Positions 7,901 to 17,809 of a stretch of DNA of 64,000 nt are shown here, piece after piece. The notes beneath the pieces were generated by a model. It was not told the origin of the DNA. It made no database searches and saw nothing but the letters and a program-made list of their open reading frames with translations. Position numbers and translations under genes: made by a program. Where the stretch lies: positions 1 to 64,000 of the forward strand of contig WNNJ02000242.1 of assembly GCA_012934845.2 (NCBI GenBank), read 5' to 3'. Source of the stretch: Pomphorhynchus laevis. Taxonomy: Eukaryota > Acanthocephala > Palaeacanthocephala > Echinorhynchida > Pomphorhynchidae. Within the stretch, counting starts at the first letter, position 1, and every line of letters starts with the position of its first letter.

Positions 7901-10900
7901 ATTAAGATATTTTAAAGCGATTATATTAAAAGCGATTCTAATTCGATTATTTAATGTCTCTAAAAATAATGGATATATTTATGTATACTATATTTCTCGT
8001 TTGGATTGTTTTTTAGCACGATTCATAAATGAAAGGCACAACAGTTAGTTGGTGCCTTTTAGTATATTCTATGGTAATAGTTTGTTATGATACATTGCTG
8101 CAAATGGATGCTCAAACATATTGATGCAAATTAAGGGTCTCCATTTGCTGCAATATCTACAGATACAAAAAAATTATGCATTTGTTTTTAAGAATCAATT
8201 TAAAATTGTTTTTAAAAATTATATACTCCTCGTTGTTAGTGACTTTTGTAGTAGCGTTTATCAGTAATGTAACACTTCTGAATGTATCACTTCTCTTCAC
8301 TATATTCATAAGATATCCCTTCCCAATGCTTATTAGGGCCACTTTCAAAACTAATGTTGGATCTTTAATGATACGGCATGTATAATGATGTTGCACGGGT
8401 GTGCTGAGTAAACAATGGTCAGGATTTCTTACAAAATGCGTCACTTAAACACTAGGCAGAGGTTGCTGATAAATAAAAAGTGTTGAAATGGGAGGTAATA
8501 TTAGCCCAATATGAATTTGTAAAAAATAAAGTTAAAATATATAAAGATATAGAGTAGAATAGAATAGAATTCATTTAGAGTGCCCTTTGTGGTAAATAGA
8601 ACCATTTACAGGCCCACTATAAAAATTAAAAGACAAGTTTACGTCCGATGAATGTTTGAACTTGTATGTAGAGTTATTGAATTGATTGCGGCTGAAAGTG
8701 TTATTTTAGTTCGTTTGCAAGAAGTATGGCGATCAAGGAAGTTTTGAAGTGTTTAAGCGACGTCAATGATTTTGTGTCTCGAGGAAGTTTGTTCCAAAGG
8801 CGTGGTGCAGCGATGGTGAACGCACGATATCCGTGATTGCCGTTGTGACGGGGGACGAAAAGCGAGTAGGAGCGATGACTTCTTAGGGAGAGACCAGTCG
8901 TCATATAGGATGCGCTATTAGGAAGATATAGATAAAGAGGGTTGTGCCGGAATTTGATTTGCCATGCAAGTGTGAGAATTTGAGAGGTTATGCGGCTCGG
9001 AATGTCGATCCAGTTAAGGATGCGGAGGGTGTTGGAGATATGGTCGTACTTGCGAAGGCGGAAGATGACTCCAGCAGCCGTGTGCAGAATCCTTTGCAAA
9101 CAGTGAAATTGATATGCTGGACAGTTTACGAGAAGACCTTTACAATATTCTAGACGAGGCATGAAAAGGCTGGAGATTAAAATAGCTGTCGATTTCACGT
9201 CGAGGTTTCTACGGACACTTCGGATGTCACGGAGGATGAGGGAGCATGAACTGATCTTGCTACGAATGAAAGGCAGAAACGAGAGATTATTGTCAAAATG
9301 GACACCAAGGATTGTCATGATAGTCACTTCTGGTAGACGGAAATTGTGTATGCATACTGGAAAATCGAGGGTGTAAGAGTGGCGCAGTGTTATCCACATC
9401 ATGTTAGATTTCTCGTTGTTTAAAAACATACGGATTGAACAAAGATATGCGTGAATAGCAGAGAGGCAATACGATGCATCGGAAGCGAGGTTGGATGCAG
9501 ATGTGAGTGTGCATGATGCATAGATTACTATATCGTCAGCGTACTGAATAACTTCAAAGCCGAAAGGGACCACGATGGAAGATAAATCACCAAGAAGAAG
9601 GGTGAAAAGACGCGGCCCTGGAACGGATCCTTGTGATACACCGCAGCTGAGAGGAACCGGCGCAGAAGAGTTGGAGTTGGAGACTACGTGATAAGAGCGA
9701 TTTGAGAGGTAGGATTTGAACCAAGAAATGACATGAGACGAGAAGCAGTAACGTTGTCTGAGACATGAGAGAAGTATAGTGTGATCAACTACATCAAAGG
9801 CGGAGGATAAATCAAGTGAAATTACAAGGCTTACTAGATGTTTGTCAAGAGCAAGAAGTAGATTATTGAAGAGTTTTGTGCATGCGATCGTAGTAGAATG
9901 TTGTGGTCGATATGCAGATTGAAAAGGTGGAAACATAGAATTTGATGATATGTAGTTGCTTACCTGTCTGAGGATGAGACGCTCGAAAAGTTTTGAGATG
10001 GTCGGAAGGTTTGATATTGGTCTATAGGAGGAGGCGGAACTTGGATCAAGATGATGCTTCTTTAATAATGGGCGAACTATGGCATGTTTGAACGACGAAG
10101 GGTAGTGTGATAAATGTATAACCATGTTGAAGACACTTGTGAGACAAGGGCTGATGGTGTCAATTAGTAACTTTAGAATGTATGTTGGAACAGGATCGAG
10201 AGGAGAGGTTGAATTGGGTAATCGTGCTAGGGCATCAGATACGCTTTCGATAGATAAAAGTGAAAAGTGAAACAGTTCAGTATGATATGGGGCAAGGTAG
10301 AAACTATAAGATAATAGTACGTGGATTGAGGTCAAAGGTCGATCTATTTTGCGTTGCAAATGAGATGCGAATTTGTTGGAAGAGATAGAGATAGACGTGA
10401 CGGATTTGTTTCTACCCAAAAGGTTATTAATGGATTTCCACGCGTGTTGATGATTGTCACGCAAAGATGTTTTGCTTTGCCAGTATGAGGAGCATTTTGA
10501 GTTCAAAAGATATCGGTATTTGCGTCGAAATTCGAGGTATTCTGAGTAAGATGAGTTTAATAGCTCGGTGATATTACGACGACGGAATGTTGAGTGCATT
10601 CGGTGAAGGTGTCGTTAGGAGCGCTTTGCTCTTCGGCAATCGCTATCGAACCAGGGCGCTCCTGACTGGTGGCGAGGCGTGCATTGTTTGAACGGCAAAA
10701 TCATATCGAGTATGCCAATAAGTTCAGTGCTGTACATGTTGGTTAAGTCGTCAAGTGAAGTGTTAGTAAAGGCGGCAAAAATTAGGAGTGGGGACAAGAG
10801 AAGGTTTGTACGCAAGTTATTTAGATCAAGTTGTTTCCATGGACGGTATATATGGGGATGAGTAGGGTGTGGAGGATCATTGGTTTTACTGTTAATGGTG

Positions 10901-13900
10901 AGAAGGTAATGGTCGGATAGGCCCACATCTTTCACAGAAACGGTGCTGCAAGTAGACGATGATTGAACAAAGATGCAATCAATGGTGCCACCTTGGATAT
11001 GAGTGGATTCAGTAGGGATATATCTGAAGCCAAAGTCTGATAATGTCTTGAGTAGGTGTGACGAGTGAGTGCATGATGGTTGTCAAGTCGAATGTTGAGG
11101 TCACCAAGAATAATGACGGGAGATGATGTAATGCTTAGGTTAGAGAGCATATCAAAGAGTTCGTCAAAGAATGTAAGACATGGCGCAGATGAGCCTGGTC
11201 GATAGATAAGGGCGAAACAAATTCGTCTACTGAAGTGTATAGCGTTAAAGCACATCAGCTCGAATGACGTAGGGGCAACTGGAAAGTTTAGAACATCTAA
11301 CGATATAGAGGTCAAAGAAAAGGAAAGTAGACCACCATGGTTGATTCTTCCTGTGAGCACGTTCGGCAACGCTTAGGTTAAGCGATACGAGTCTTCGAAT
11401 GGATATGTCGTTTGTGGAATGCCAAGATTCGGTTAGGCAGAGAAGTAGAAGTGAGTTATTTTGGAAGACTTCGAGAGCAAGTTCAAGTTTGTGGAGTAAG
11501 GAACGAATGTTGATGAGACCGATGTTAAGTGAGTATTTAGAAAGAGAATTTAGGGAGGATGATTTGGAGTTAAATGGCGCAAAACCACCCAAAGAAAGAG
11601 GAGGGAGAATCAGACAATTTTCGCCTCGTTGTTGTTTGCGATTTATCATGATGTCATATTGAGGGTGGTGATATATTTGGTTGAATTTCGGCGGAGATTA
11701 AATGATTTTTTTGCAAACGAATAACTCGGTTATTGCGAATTATGAATTTATGCGAAGGATCCGCCAAAACGTTTTTCGTGTAATTGCTTCCTGAGGAATT
11801 TTAGTGCTTTCACCTCAGGTGGTGAGAGATCCGGACTTACATAAGCGTTGTGAAATCGAGTCGATTCTCTCAGTTTGTAGGCATTATTCAGAATTGACGT
11901 GGTGGTTGCTTCATCAGATGTAACAAGTATCCACGGAGGAATATCATGACGTTTTGCAGGGAGTCGGCGTAAATACAAACGACATGTGGATGCACAAGAC
12001 ACCTTCAACGATGCGATAAGATCCGATACTAAAGCAAGATCGTCTGATGAATTAGGTAGTCCACGTATTATTACGTTTGACGAGCGCCGTTGTTGCCTAT
12101 CACATGCTTGAATTATTGTTAGGGGAGATGTTGATTGACCATCGAATTGAGATGTTGCGAGTACTGAGCGAGTCACTTCTTTGCGGATAATAGATGCGAA
12201 AGTTTGACGAGGTATTGAGAACTCTGGATTAGAAGTTGGCACGGAAGGCGAAGAAGTGAGATTGCGATATTCTATTCTTGTTTGTAGATCATTAATAGAG
12301 GAATTGGCGCTCGCTAACGACTCTTTTAAGTCGGATAATAACTTAGCCGAGCATAACCCACACAGAAAATCTCGTGTGAAAAATTCCCTGGAAACTTGGC
12401 ATGACACTTTTACGGAAGAATATATCGGACAATCCAACGCGGTACACTTTTAATATAGTGAAACAAACTCTCCTTGTGTGATAATAGGTGACAAGGATGG
12501 TAATACACAGTTTGGAATCTGTATAGCGCTAGCAGAAAGAGAAGGATTGAATTGCAACACCGAATGTCCAAGACGAGTTGTTGAGATGTCGTTGTAGCGT
12601 AATGTGGAATTTTCAATATTTAGAGGTAGATGGCTTTCTACAGATCGTGATCTGTTTATTTCTTTAGAATTACCGTTTTCACAGTTTTGAGCATTGCAGT
12701 CCACGCAAGTACGACCAGCTTTAGCACAGATGCAACTTCGACATATTGAGTTTTTACTGTTACAGGAACAGCAACGTAAAGAAGTAGGCATTACTCGGTT
12801 GGATGTTCTTGAAATAGTTTTGCTTGCATTCGTTTGCTCCATCTGTCGCGGTTGTCGTTTGTGTCATTTGTGTTGTTTATAATATTCTGTTGTTTAAAGA
12901 TATGAAATATGTGTTTCGATATATTGATAATAAACGTGTATTTAACTCTAATAATTTTAAGAATGTGCATAATTTGTAAAGATATTGGCGTTCTTTAAAA
13001 TAAACCATATTAAAATATAATATTAAAATATTAATTAAAATATAAACACAATATAACATAAACACAACTTCTTGTCAATAAAGTGTTGTTAGTATAATTT
13101 ACTAAATTTAAATTAAAAAACATTTTTGCATGAGTATTCATGAAACATAAAATATTATTACATAACATTTTAAAAAATTATTAAAAAATAATATTTTAAT
13201 ATTTTAAATAAATATAATTTGTAATATTACAAAATATTACATTAAATAACGAAATTTTAAGAATCGCCATAATATTTATCACTATTGGCTTTCTTCAAAA
13301 TCATTCAAATAATTTAATAGATACATATTTTAAACTTGGTTAAGATAAATATGAAATCGAACAGAAAATAGTTAAATGTATAAATCAGCATAGTTAAATG
13401 TATAATTAAAGTTAAATGCATAGTTAAATGTATAAATTTAAAAATTAAATATTTATCATAAATAATTAATAATTAATACTTTTAATTTATATCGTAAAGA
13501 TGACATATTTAAATTTACAAGAAACATATTTTTGCATGAGCATTTATGCATACCATATATATAATATAATACATTAAATAATGAAATTTTAAGAATTGCA
13601 ACAATATGTAATGATATTGGCTTTCTTCAAAATCATTTAAATAATTTAATAGATACATATTTTAAACTAGGTTACTATAAAAATAACATCAAGCAGAAAA
13701 TAGTAAAATATAATTATTTTATTTAATAATTATATTAAATACGTAGCTGATTTAATCATCAAACTGATTTTAACATAAGTGAAAACTACTATTAATTTAT
13801 ATCGTAAAGATGACATATTTAAATTTACAAGAAACATTTTTGCATGAGCATTCATGCATACCATATAATATAAAATATAATTAATTAAATAATGAAATTT

Positions 13901-16722
13901 TTAGAATTGCAACAATATGTAATGCGATTGACTTTCTTCAAAAACATTTAAATTATTTAATAGATACATATTTTAAACTAGGTTACTATAAAAATAACAT
14001 CAAGCAGAAAATAGTAAAATATATAAATCAACACAATAATATAAAGAATAAATTTAAACTGTTAAGTGGCAAATTTTTATGGATGGATAATAAATAATAT
14101 ACTTTGTATTAGAATAAGATACTAGATAGTTATTTCAGAGGAAATACATCATTAGCATGTATTTGGCCCGGCTGCTATGTTTGCCGAAAAATAAGGGCCT
14201 AAACCTGATGATCTTATTCTGGTACATCGTATATTATTTCATGACAAACTCATTAGAATTGATTTTTTTAAAATTTAAATTTTAAATTTTAACTTTATAT
14301 AAATTATACAAAATCTTATATAACAATTATTTATTATTTATAATTATTTATTATTTAATTATTTAATTTTTATTTAGCGTTATTTTTAATTCATAAATAA
14401 TATAAAATACGTTGACTTAGTCAGCTGATCTGATTCATTCTCTCCTAAAATAAAAAAAGCCTGACACATAGAATAGTCAAAACAGGTTTTTAACTAAATC
14501 TTTCGTTTGTCTCCTTGTATTAAGTATTACATGTAATATTTGTATTACTTATTAAAGACATAAATTATTTTTAACTTTTTCTATAATTTTTTAAATTATA
14601 TTCACATAAAACAGTAAACAAGTCAGCCAAACTCTGATCTCCTTAAGCATAAGGAAGCAGATCTGACCACATATATGCTTATTGTATAAATCGTAATCAT
14701 AAAATAACACTGAAATGTTCATTAATCCATAGCATCATAACGTCATATTAACTAGGACATATTAAAAATATGTAACACCTATGTTTTACCACCTATGATA
14801 TATACAATGTAGCATTGTATATAGCATTGCTGTACAGTTACATTGTGTTAAAATGGAGGTCTTCATTGTAATCAGATTATCATAACCCAATTGTTCATCA
14901 ACAATTGCGATCTAATTGTAATGCATTAAAATTTGTAAAAAACAACAATATCGAATGTACACCGTGTAATTACGATAAACGGTATTATTAAATAATTTGA
15001 CAAATTTACTCAAGTTGTTATATTTTAATTATAGTTTGTACATAATATGAAACCGTATATACACAGCAGTTGGAAACGAATGTACTACATCGCCAGAATG
15101 GTAATTGAAATTTACAAATTATACAAGTTAGTCTATGTCTAGGTTCGAGGCATGCAAGTGGATGAGGCTTTGACGCAGCTTTCATACGCGAATCTTTCAG
15201 AAGCTGAACCTGTAAAATCAGTGAGTATTAACACATTAGTTAGGCATTTATGTCATTCAATTTATTTCACGTGAAGTTTTGTGATTCTACATTGTAATGT
15301 TTTGTAACAGGGTTTTGATTTTGAACAAAATTCTTCTGCAAATGGCTCGGATTGTCCCTTATTGCTATTAATACCTTTTAATTTGAATTACTATCGGAAA
15401 ACTATCATTTTAACATCGTTTAACTGTAGAAATTATAATTAAGCAGTTATAATTATATTTATAGAAAATAAATATTAAAATTTACATATCCTATAAATTA
15501 TACAATCAATTATATTTTAATTATTTATACAAAAGAATTAATTATACTTTTTTAAATATTACAAACGAACAGGAAAGTGTAAATCTGCATGCTATTTTGC
15601 AACATTTGTCAGGAAGCTTAACCCGGATTGTGCCTACCACAGACGCCTTGCCCCAATGGGTCGTTTTGAACTTAACTATGTCTACTCATCACTACAGGGT
15701 GGTCTCATCAGTATGGCCCTGTGGCTTCACAACTTCTACAATATTGGATCCTTGGTAAACCTCTGGCTGGAATTCGCCGTGTACACACTCCTCCGCCGGG
15801 GTACCAGCGAATTCAAACTTTTTTAAATTTTTCTAATTTATAAATATTTGCTTTTTTATTGATGAATTAATAATTATTAATTATAGTAAATTATTTATTT
15901 GATCGTTCGCTGATTAAACGCTTCTACATTGCTTTTATTCATAATATTATAATATTATATTAATTATAAATATTATTAATATATAATATATTATTATAGA
16001 GTTTTCGTTTCAAACACTATTTTAATTTATTAATCTTTCCATTTAGACAATTTTAGAAGCGTGTGAAATGGCTGTGAAGCAACACAATATCGAATTTCCT
16101 TCTAGTCTATGGATAAGTATGATATCTTAAGTAGCATAATTTTCCTTTTTGATTTGTCAAATTCAATTAATTAAATGTAATTTCTAAAAATGACAGAAAA
16201 ATGTTTTGATGTTTATTAATTGTTGCAGTTACATGTCTGACTCTACTTGAAACGCTTCTGTATTTAATTATTTTATTATATAAGACTATATTTCCTTTAC
16301 GCTCTTGGTAATAGCTGAAGCTGTCAAAGTCTTGGATTAAACCATCTTTGCCTGGAACTGATTTGTGATCCTCTTAAAAAGCAAGCTTTTTCAAGCTTTT
16401 TTTAATTTGGGTGGTAATTTCTGCTATCAGATTTTTTAATTCATTTTCGCATGAGTAATATCTTAGTATTATGTAAAATTCTACGAAATTGCTATTCGAC
16501 TTTTTAGGTCAATCCATGGTAACTCGCGCGATGATAATAAAAGGAATTCGTAAAGGCTTTTTAAAACCGTCATTAATTCGATATCGATATAATCACTACT
16601 TTGTTAGATTGGAAGAGGGCAAAGCTCCTGAGCAAATGTATCCATCACGGCTAAAGAATATAAACGAACGAATTAGCGATCGAATTACGCAGTACCGACA
16701 AAAAAGAATAACAAAATTGTAG
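4859..16722 (+). CDS. mRpL22: Mitochondrial ribosomal protein L22 (uL22m), five exons
   Basis: Exons 4859-4993, 15035-15100, 15143-15220, 16047-16116 and 16508-16722 total 564 nt: 187 codons plus TAG. All four introns are GT-AG and phases match (0, 0, 0, 1). The protein has the uL22 fold signature: MYYIARM-VRGMQVDEAL, then LEACEMAVKQHNIEF, then YRYNHYFVRLEEG near the C terminus. uL22m is a large-subunit mitoribosome protein lining the exit tunnel; the N terminus (MINKILKRAFHQSLPLL) looks like a targeting peptide. Exon 1 contains EYNKIIYPPN, matching the 'FNKRLYPP' block of insect homologues as I recall them. Intron 1 is 10,041 bp and full of transposons; intron 2 is only 42 bp. The start is the ATG at 4859; the upstream in-frame TTG is not needed. 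Confidence 0.9.
5040..5345 (+). repeat. Dispersed MITE-like repeat, copy in mRpL22 intron 1
   Basis: Starts with a GATCAGCTAA-like end, runs through an AT-rich middle with TTTATAAATTAAAAATAA, then TTTTTATGAATTGACTAAT, and ends in the more complex block AGAATAAGGATTAGAGGTCA followed by GGAACTGCTATG and GGTTTCGGCC. The same order recurs near 14180-14435 (inverted) and 63600-63800. No coding capacity. A non-autonomous element is inferred; the superfamily is unknown. Confidence 0.5.
5611..5914 (+). repeat. PLE terminal repeat (pLTR) copy in intron 1
   Basis: Near-identical direct copy of 3553-3855, including the hammerhead-like motif and the FEEQFGRSLRL-encoding stretch. With its partner it brackets mRpL22 exon 1. 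A LINE fragment begins at its right edge. Confidence 0.75.
5680..5722 (+). ncRNA. Hammerhead-like motif in intron 1 pLTR
   Basis: Same fold as at 3620-3662: TTATC/GATAA stem I, CTGACGA, TCCAC/GTGGA stem II with loop AATTA instead of AATTG, GAAA, ATAT-T. It would be transcribed as part of the mRpL22 pre-mRNA. Confidence 0.5.
5905..6800 (+). mobile_element. LINE family B fragment (RT 3' half)
   Basis: Codons 5905-6492 and, after a frame break, 6496-6765. Recognisable RT parts: LPLGCPLSPLLF (motif B), RFVDDVVLLAS (motif C), VSNSKTVYM, KYLRVLFSKDGRSI, and the C-terminal block LRWLGHVLRTSRDRL. This is an APE-type non-LTR family whose C terminus characteristically reads '(Q)LRWLGHL.RMP..RLP'. The 5' half is missing. 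The same family occurs at 28425-28900 and 50750-54035. Confidence 0.8.
6801..8330. other. AT-rich part of mRpL22 intron 1
   Basis: No coding signal. 7098-7162 repeats part of 5520-5605. 7240-7325 contains a decayed piece of the MITE-like repeat (GGAATGAATGCTATCA, GGTTTCGGCC). Near 8093-8151 ATTGCTGCAAATGG faces an inverted copy with one mismatch. Otherwise simple AT-rich sequence. Confidence 0.5.
8335..8480 (+). repeat. Relic of the 364-bp satellite
   Basis: Contains TGTGCTGAGTAAACAA, GGATTTCTTAC and CACTAGGCAGAGGTTG in the order of the satellite at 57733-59848, but with the middle of the unit missing and several substitutions. It lies inside mRpL22 intron 1. Confidence 0.6.
8701..10599 (-). 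CDS. LINE A ORF2: reverse transcriptase
   Basis: 632 codons open. Motifs in order: SYRPISNLPTISKLFERLIL, FQSAYRPQHSTT, SLVISLDLSSAFDVVDHTIL (motif A), CGVSQGSVPGPRLF (motif B), VIQYADDIVIYAS (motif C with catalytic YADD). The C-terminal segment has the L2-type pattern LEYCKGLL, LQRILHTAAGVI and RLWNKLPRDTKSL. The order and wording match the L2/CR1 group. It is in frame with the endonuclease segment upstream except for one stop, so Met at 10599 is probably not the original start. Confidence 0.9.
   Translation of the reverse strand: MHSTFRRRNITELLNSSYSEYLEFRRKYRYLLNSKCSSYWQSKTSLRDNHQHAWKSINNLLGRNKSVTSISISSNKFASHLQRKIDRPLTSIHVLLSYSFYLAPYHTELFHFSLLSIESVSDALARLPNSTSPLDPVPTYILKLLIDTISPCLTSVFNMVIHLSHYPSSFKHAIVRPLLKKHHLDPSSASSYRPISNLPTISKLFERLILRQVSNYISSNSMFPPFQSAYRPQHSTTIACTKLFNNLLLALDKHLVSLVISLDLSSAFDVVDHTILLSCLRQRYCFSSHVISWFKSYLSNRSYHVVSNSNSSAPVPLSCGVSQGSVPGPRLFTLLLGDLSSIVVPFGFEVIQYADDIVIYASCTLTSASNLASDASYCLSAIHAYLCSIRMFLNNEKSNMMWITLRHSYTLDFPVCIHNFRLPEVTIMTILGVHFDNNLSFLPFIRSKISSCSLILRDIRSVRRNLDVKSTAILISSLFMPRLEYCKGLLVNCPAYQFHCLQRILHTAAGVIFRLRKYDHISNTLRILNWIDIPSRITSQILTLAWQIKFRHNPLYLYLPNSASYMTTGLSLRSHRSYSLFVPRHNGNHGYRAFTIAAPRLWNKLPRDTKSLTSLKHFKTSLIAILLANELK
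10615..11649 (-). CDS. LINE A ORF2: APE-type endonuclease, frame-broken
   Basis: Three overlapping frames (11649-11245, 11369-10932, 10935-10615) carry successive AP-endonuclease motifs: SLNIGLINIRSLLHK (Asn motif), LLLCLTESWHS (catalytic Glu), VIILGDLNIRLDN (GDxN) and VGLSDHYLL (SDH). The domain nicks the target for reverse transcription. Two frame changes separate the pieces. Confidence 0.82.
11748..12842 (-). CDS. LINE A ORF1: Cys-rich and RRM-like domains
   Basis: 12842-12453 starts with MEQTNASKTISRT and has a dense Cys block (RCCSCNSKNSICRSCICAKA, then DCNAQNC). 12437-11748 has SSNVIIRGLPNSSDD, PPWILVTSDEATTTSIL, NAYKLRESTRFHNAYV and SPDLSPPEVKALKFLRKQL, the arrangement of CR1/L2 ORF1 RRM-like RNA-binding proteins. 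A frame change near 12450 splits the two; they could also have been separate ORFs. Confidence 0.7.
12900..14060 (+). repeat. Degenerate tandem repeat, about 300-bp unit
   Basis: The string AATTTTAAGAATTGCAACAA, followed by GGCTTTCTTCAAAATCAT and TTTAATAGATACATATTTTA, recurs with drift near 12950, 13255-13340, 13590-13670 and 13900-13980. Each is preceded by ATTTTTGCATGAGCATTCAT-like sequence. Copies differ by indels. Intron 1 of mRpL22; no coding. Confidence 0.6.
14180..14440 (-). repeat. MITE-like repeat, inverted copy
   Basis: Reverse strand reads AGAATAAGATCATCAGG, AATTTAAATTTTAAAA and TTATTTATGAATTAAAAATA, then GTCAGCTGATCTGATTCAT at the far end. It is the same family as 5040-5345. A partial plus-oriented copy (14080-14140) lies immediately left. 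Confidence 0.5.
14441..15034. other. Distal mRpL22 intron 1
   Basis: AT-rich sequence ending in the acceptor ATAG at 15031-15034. AGCATTGTATATAGCATTG is duplicated near 14810-14830. No coding or structured element recognised. Confidence 0.4.
15035..16722 (+). CDS. mRpL22: mRpL22 exons 2-5
   Basis: Exon 2 (15035-15100) FVHNMKPYIHSSWKRMYYIA; exon 3 (15143-15220) VRGMQVDEALTQLSYANL; exon 4 (16047-16116) TILEACEMAVKQHNIEF; exon 5 (16508-16722) carrying HYFVRLEEG and a basic C-terminal tail. Acceptors are ATAG, CTAG, TTAG and TTAG; donors GTAATT, GTGAGT and GTATGA. Introns are 42, 826 and 391 bp. A possible poly(A) signal AATAAA follows near 16831. Confidence 0.92.
15575..15825. other. GC-richer island inside mRpL22 intron 3
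   Basis: About 250 bp, markedly less AT-rich than its flanks, with sharp edges. One plus frame runs open for more than 80 codons (RRLAPMGRFELNYVYSSLQG, then LEFAVYTLLRRGTSEFKLF, stop); another frame is also open for some distance. No start, splice pair or recognisable domain ties it to mRpL22. Most likely an unrecognised transposon fragment; a cryptic exon is possible. Confidence 0.35.
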
Positions 16723-17800
16723 ATTTTAAATAATTTCCATCTCGCGTCCTTATTAACCTAAATATGATATATTTTTTATATTATTTAAATTTATTTTTTA
16801 ATTATTTTCCTCGCTTTTATTACTTTTATCAATAAAAATGTGTATAATTTAATATCGCAAACGTATATTTTAAATTCGTATGTTTTTAATTTTGGAAACG
16901 TATATTTTTATCTAAATTTCTGCATATAAATTCTTATTACTTGTCTGAAAATATAAAGCAGAATTATTACTAGCACAAGAGTGGAATAAATTACTGTAGA
17001 TATTATTTGCTGTTTATAATATATTAATATATTATTAATATTATTAATAATATTTAATAATATATTATTATATAATAATATATTATTATATTGAGGATTC
17101 AGTAGCTACTGAATATGATATATTAATATTAATAATATATCAATATATTAATATTATAATATTATTTATATTATAATATTAATATATTATAATATTATAT
17201 TAATATATAATATTGTTTGTAAAACAGATTATTATAAGGCGAGTTTATATAATTATATTTCATTTGGTTCGACATATCTTCATTCGGTTTTGAGTAAACC
17301 ACTATAGACATTTGCATTTTTTAAAGGAAACAATTTCTGTCCTAATTAAAAAAAAAGTTAATTATATAAAATTTAATCAAATAATTTAATAAATTTAATA
17401 ATTCGATATCGATATAATCACAATTTTGAGATTGAAAGAGGGGATAGCAACTCTATAATATATTGGCTATATTATAGAGCACTCTTGATTGAGAGCGCTC
17501 TATCAAGAGTGCTCTCTCTATATATACACTCATAATGATGTGTTATTCTATTAAAGACTTTATTATTTCATTCTAGCTACTCAGTTGTCCAGCCAAATGT
17601 AAACGTAAATTGATGCAAAATACATTTATTTACATCATACGAAGCGTTAGTTAGAGAGATAATCAAATAAGTAGATATTTAATAAATATTAAGTTATTAA
17701 ATTACTCTAAATTATATTATTAAATTATATTGTTTAATAAATATTAAATTATATTATTTATATAAATAATTAATAGATATTTAAATAATTACCTATAAAA
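16723..17800. other. AT-rich intergenic DNA with a hairpin
   Basis: Mostly TA/TAA-rich sequence between mRpL22 and the minisatellite. AGAGCACTCTTGAT (17476-17489) has a perfect inverted partner at 17502-17515 around a self-complementary centre (AGAGCGCTCT). No genes seen. Confidence 0.5.
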
Positions 17801-17809
17801 ATAACTCAT

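Larger units (their letters stand above)
8560..12870 (-). mobile_element. L2/CR1-like LINE (family A), nearly full length
   Basis: On the minus strand: ORF1 with a Cys-rich segment and RRM-like domain (12842-11748), ORF2 with APE endonuclease (11649-10615) and RT (10599-8701), then a 3' UTR ending in ATTCT repeats near 8570, as CR1-type LINEs end in short tandem repeats. Breaks seen: one frame change in ORF1 near 12450, two in the endonuclease (about 11370-11245 and 10935), and one in-frame stop at 10615. It lies antisense in mRpL22 intron 1. A 512-bp 3' copy sits at 23947-24463. Confidence 0.88.

Noticed and set aside
8944-9376. Plus-strand ORFs opposite the LINE A RT
   Set aside because: Antisense shadows of a clear RT coding strand.
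16300-16420. Possible LINE scrap in mRpL22 intron 4 (reverse strand ITNQFQAK)
   Set aside because: Too short and without a second motif to support a call.
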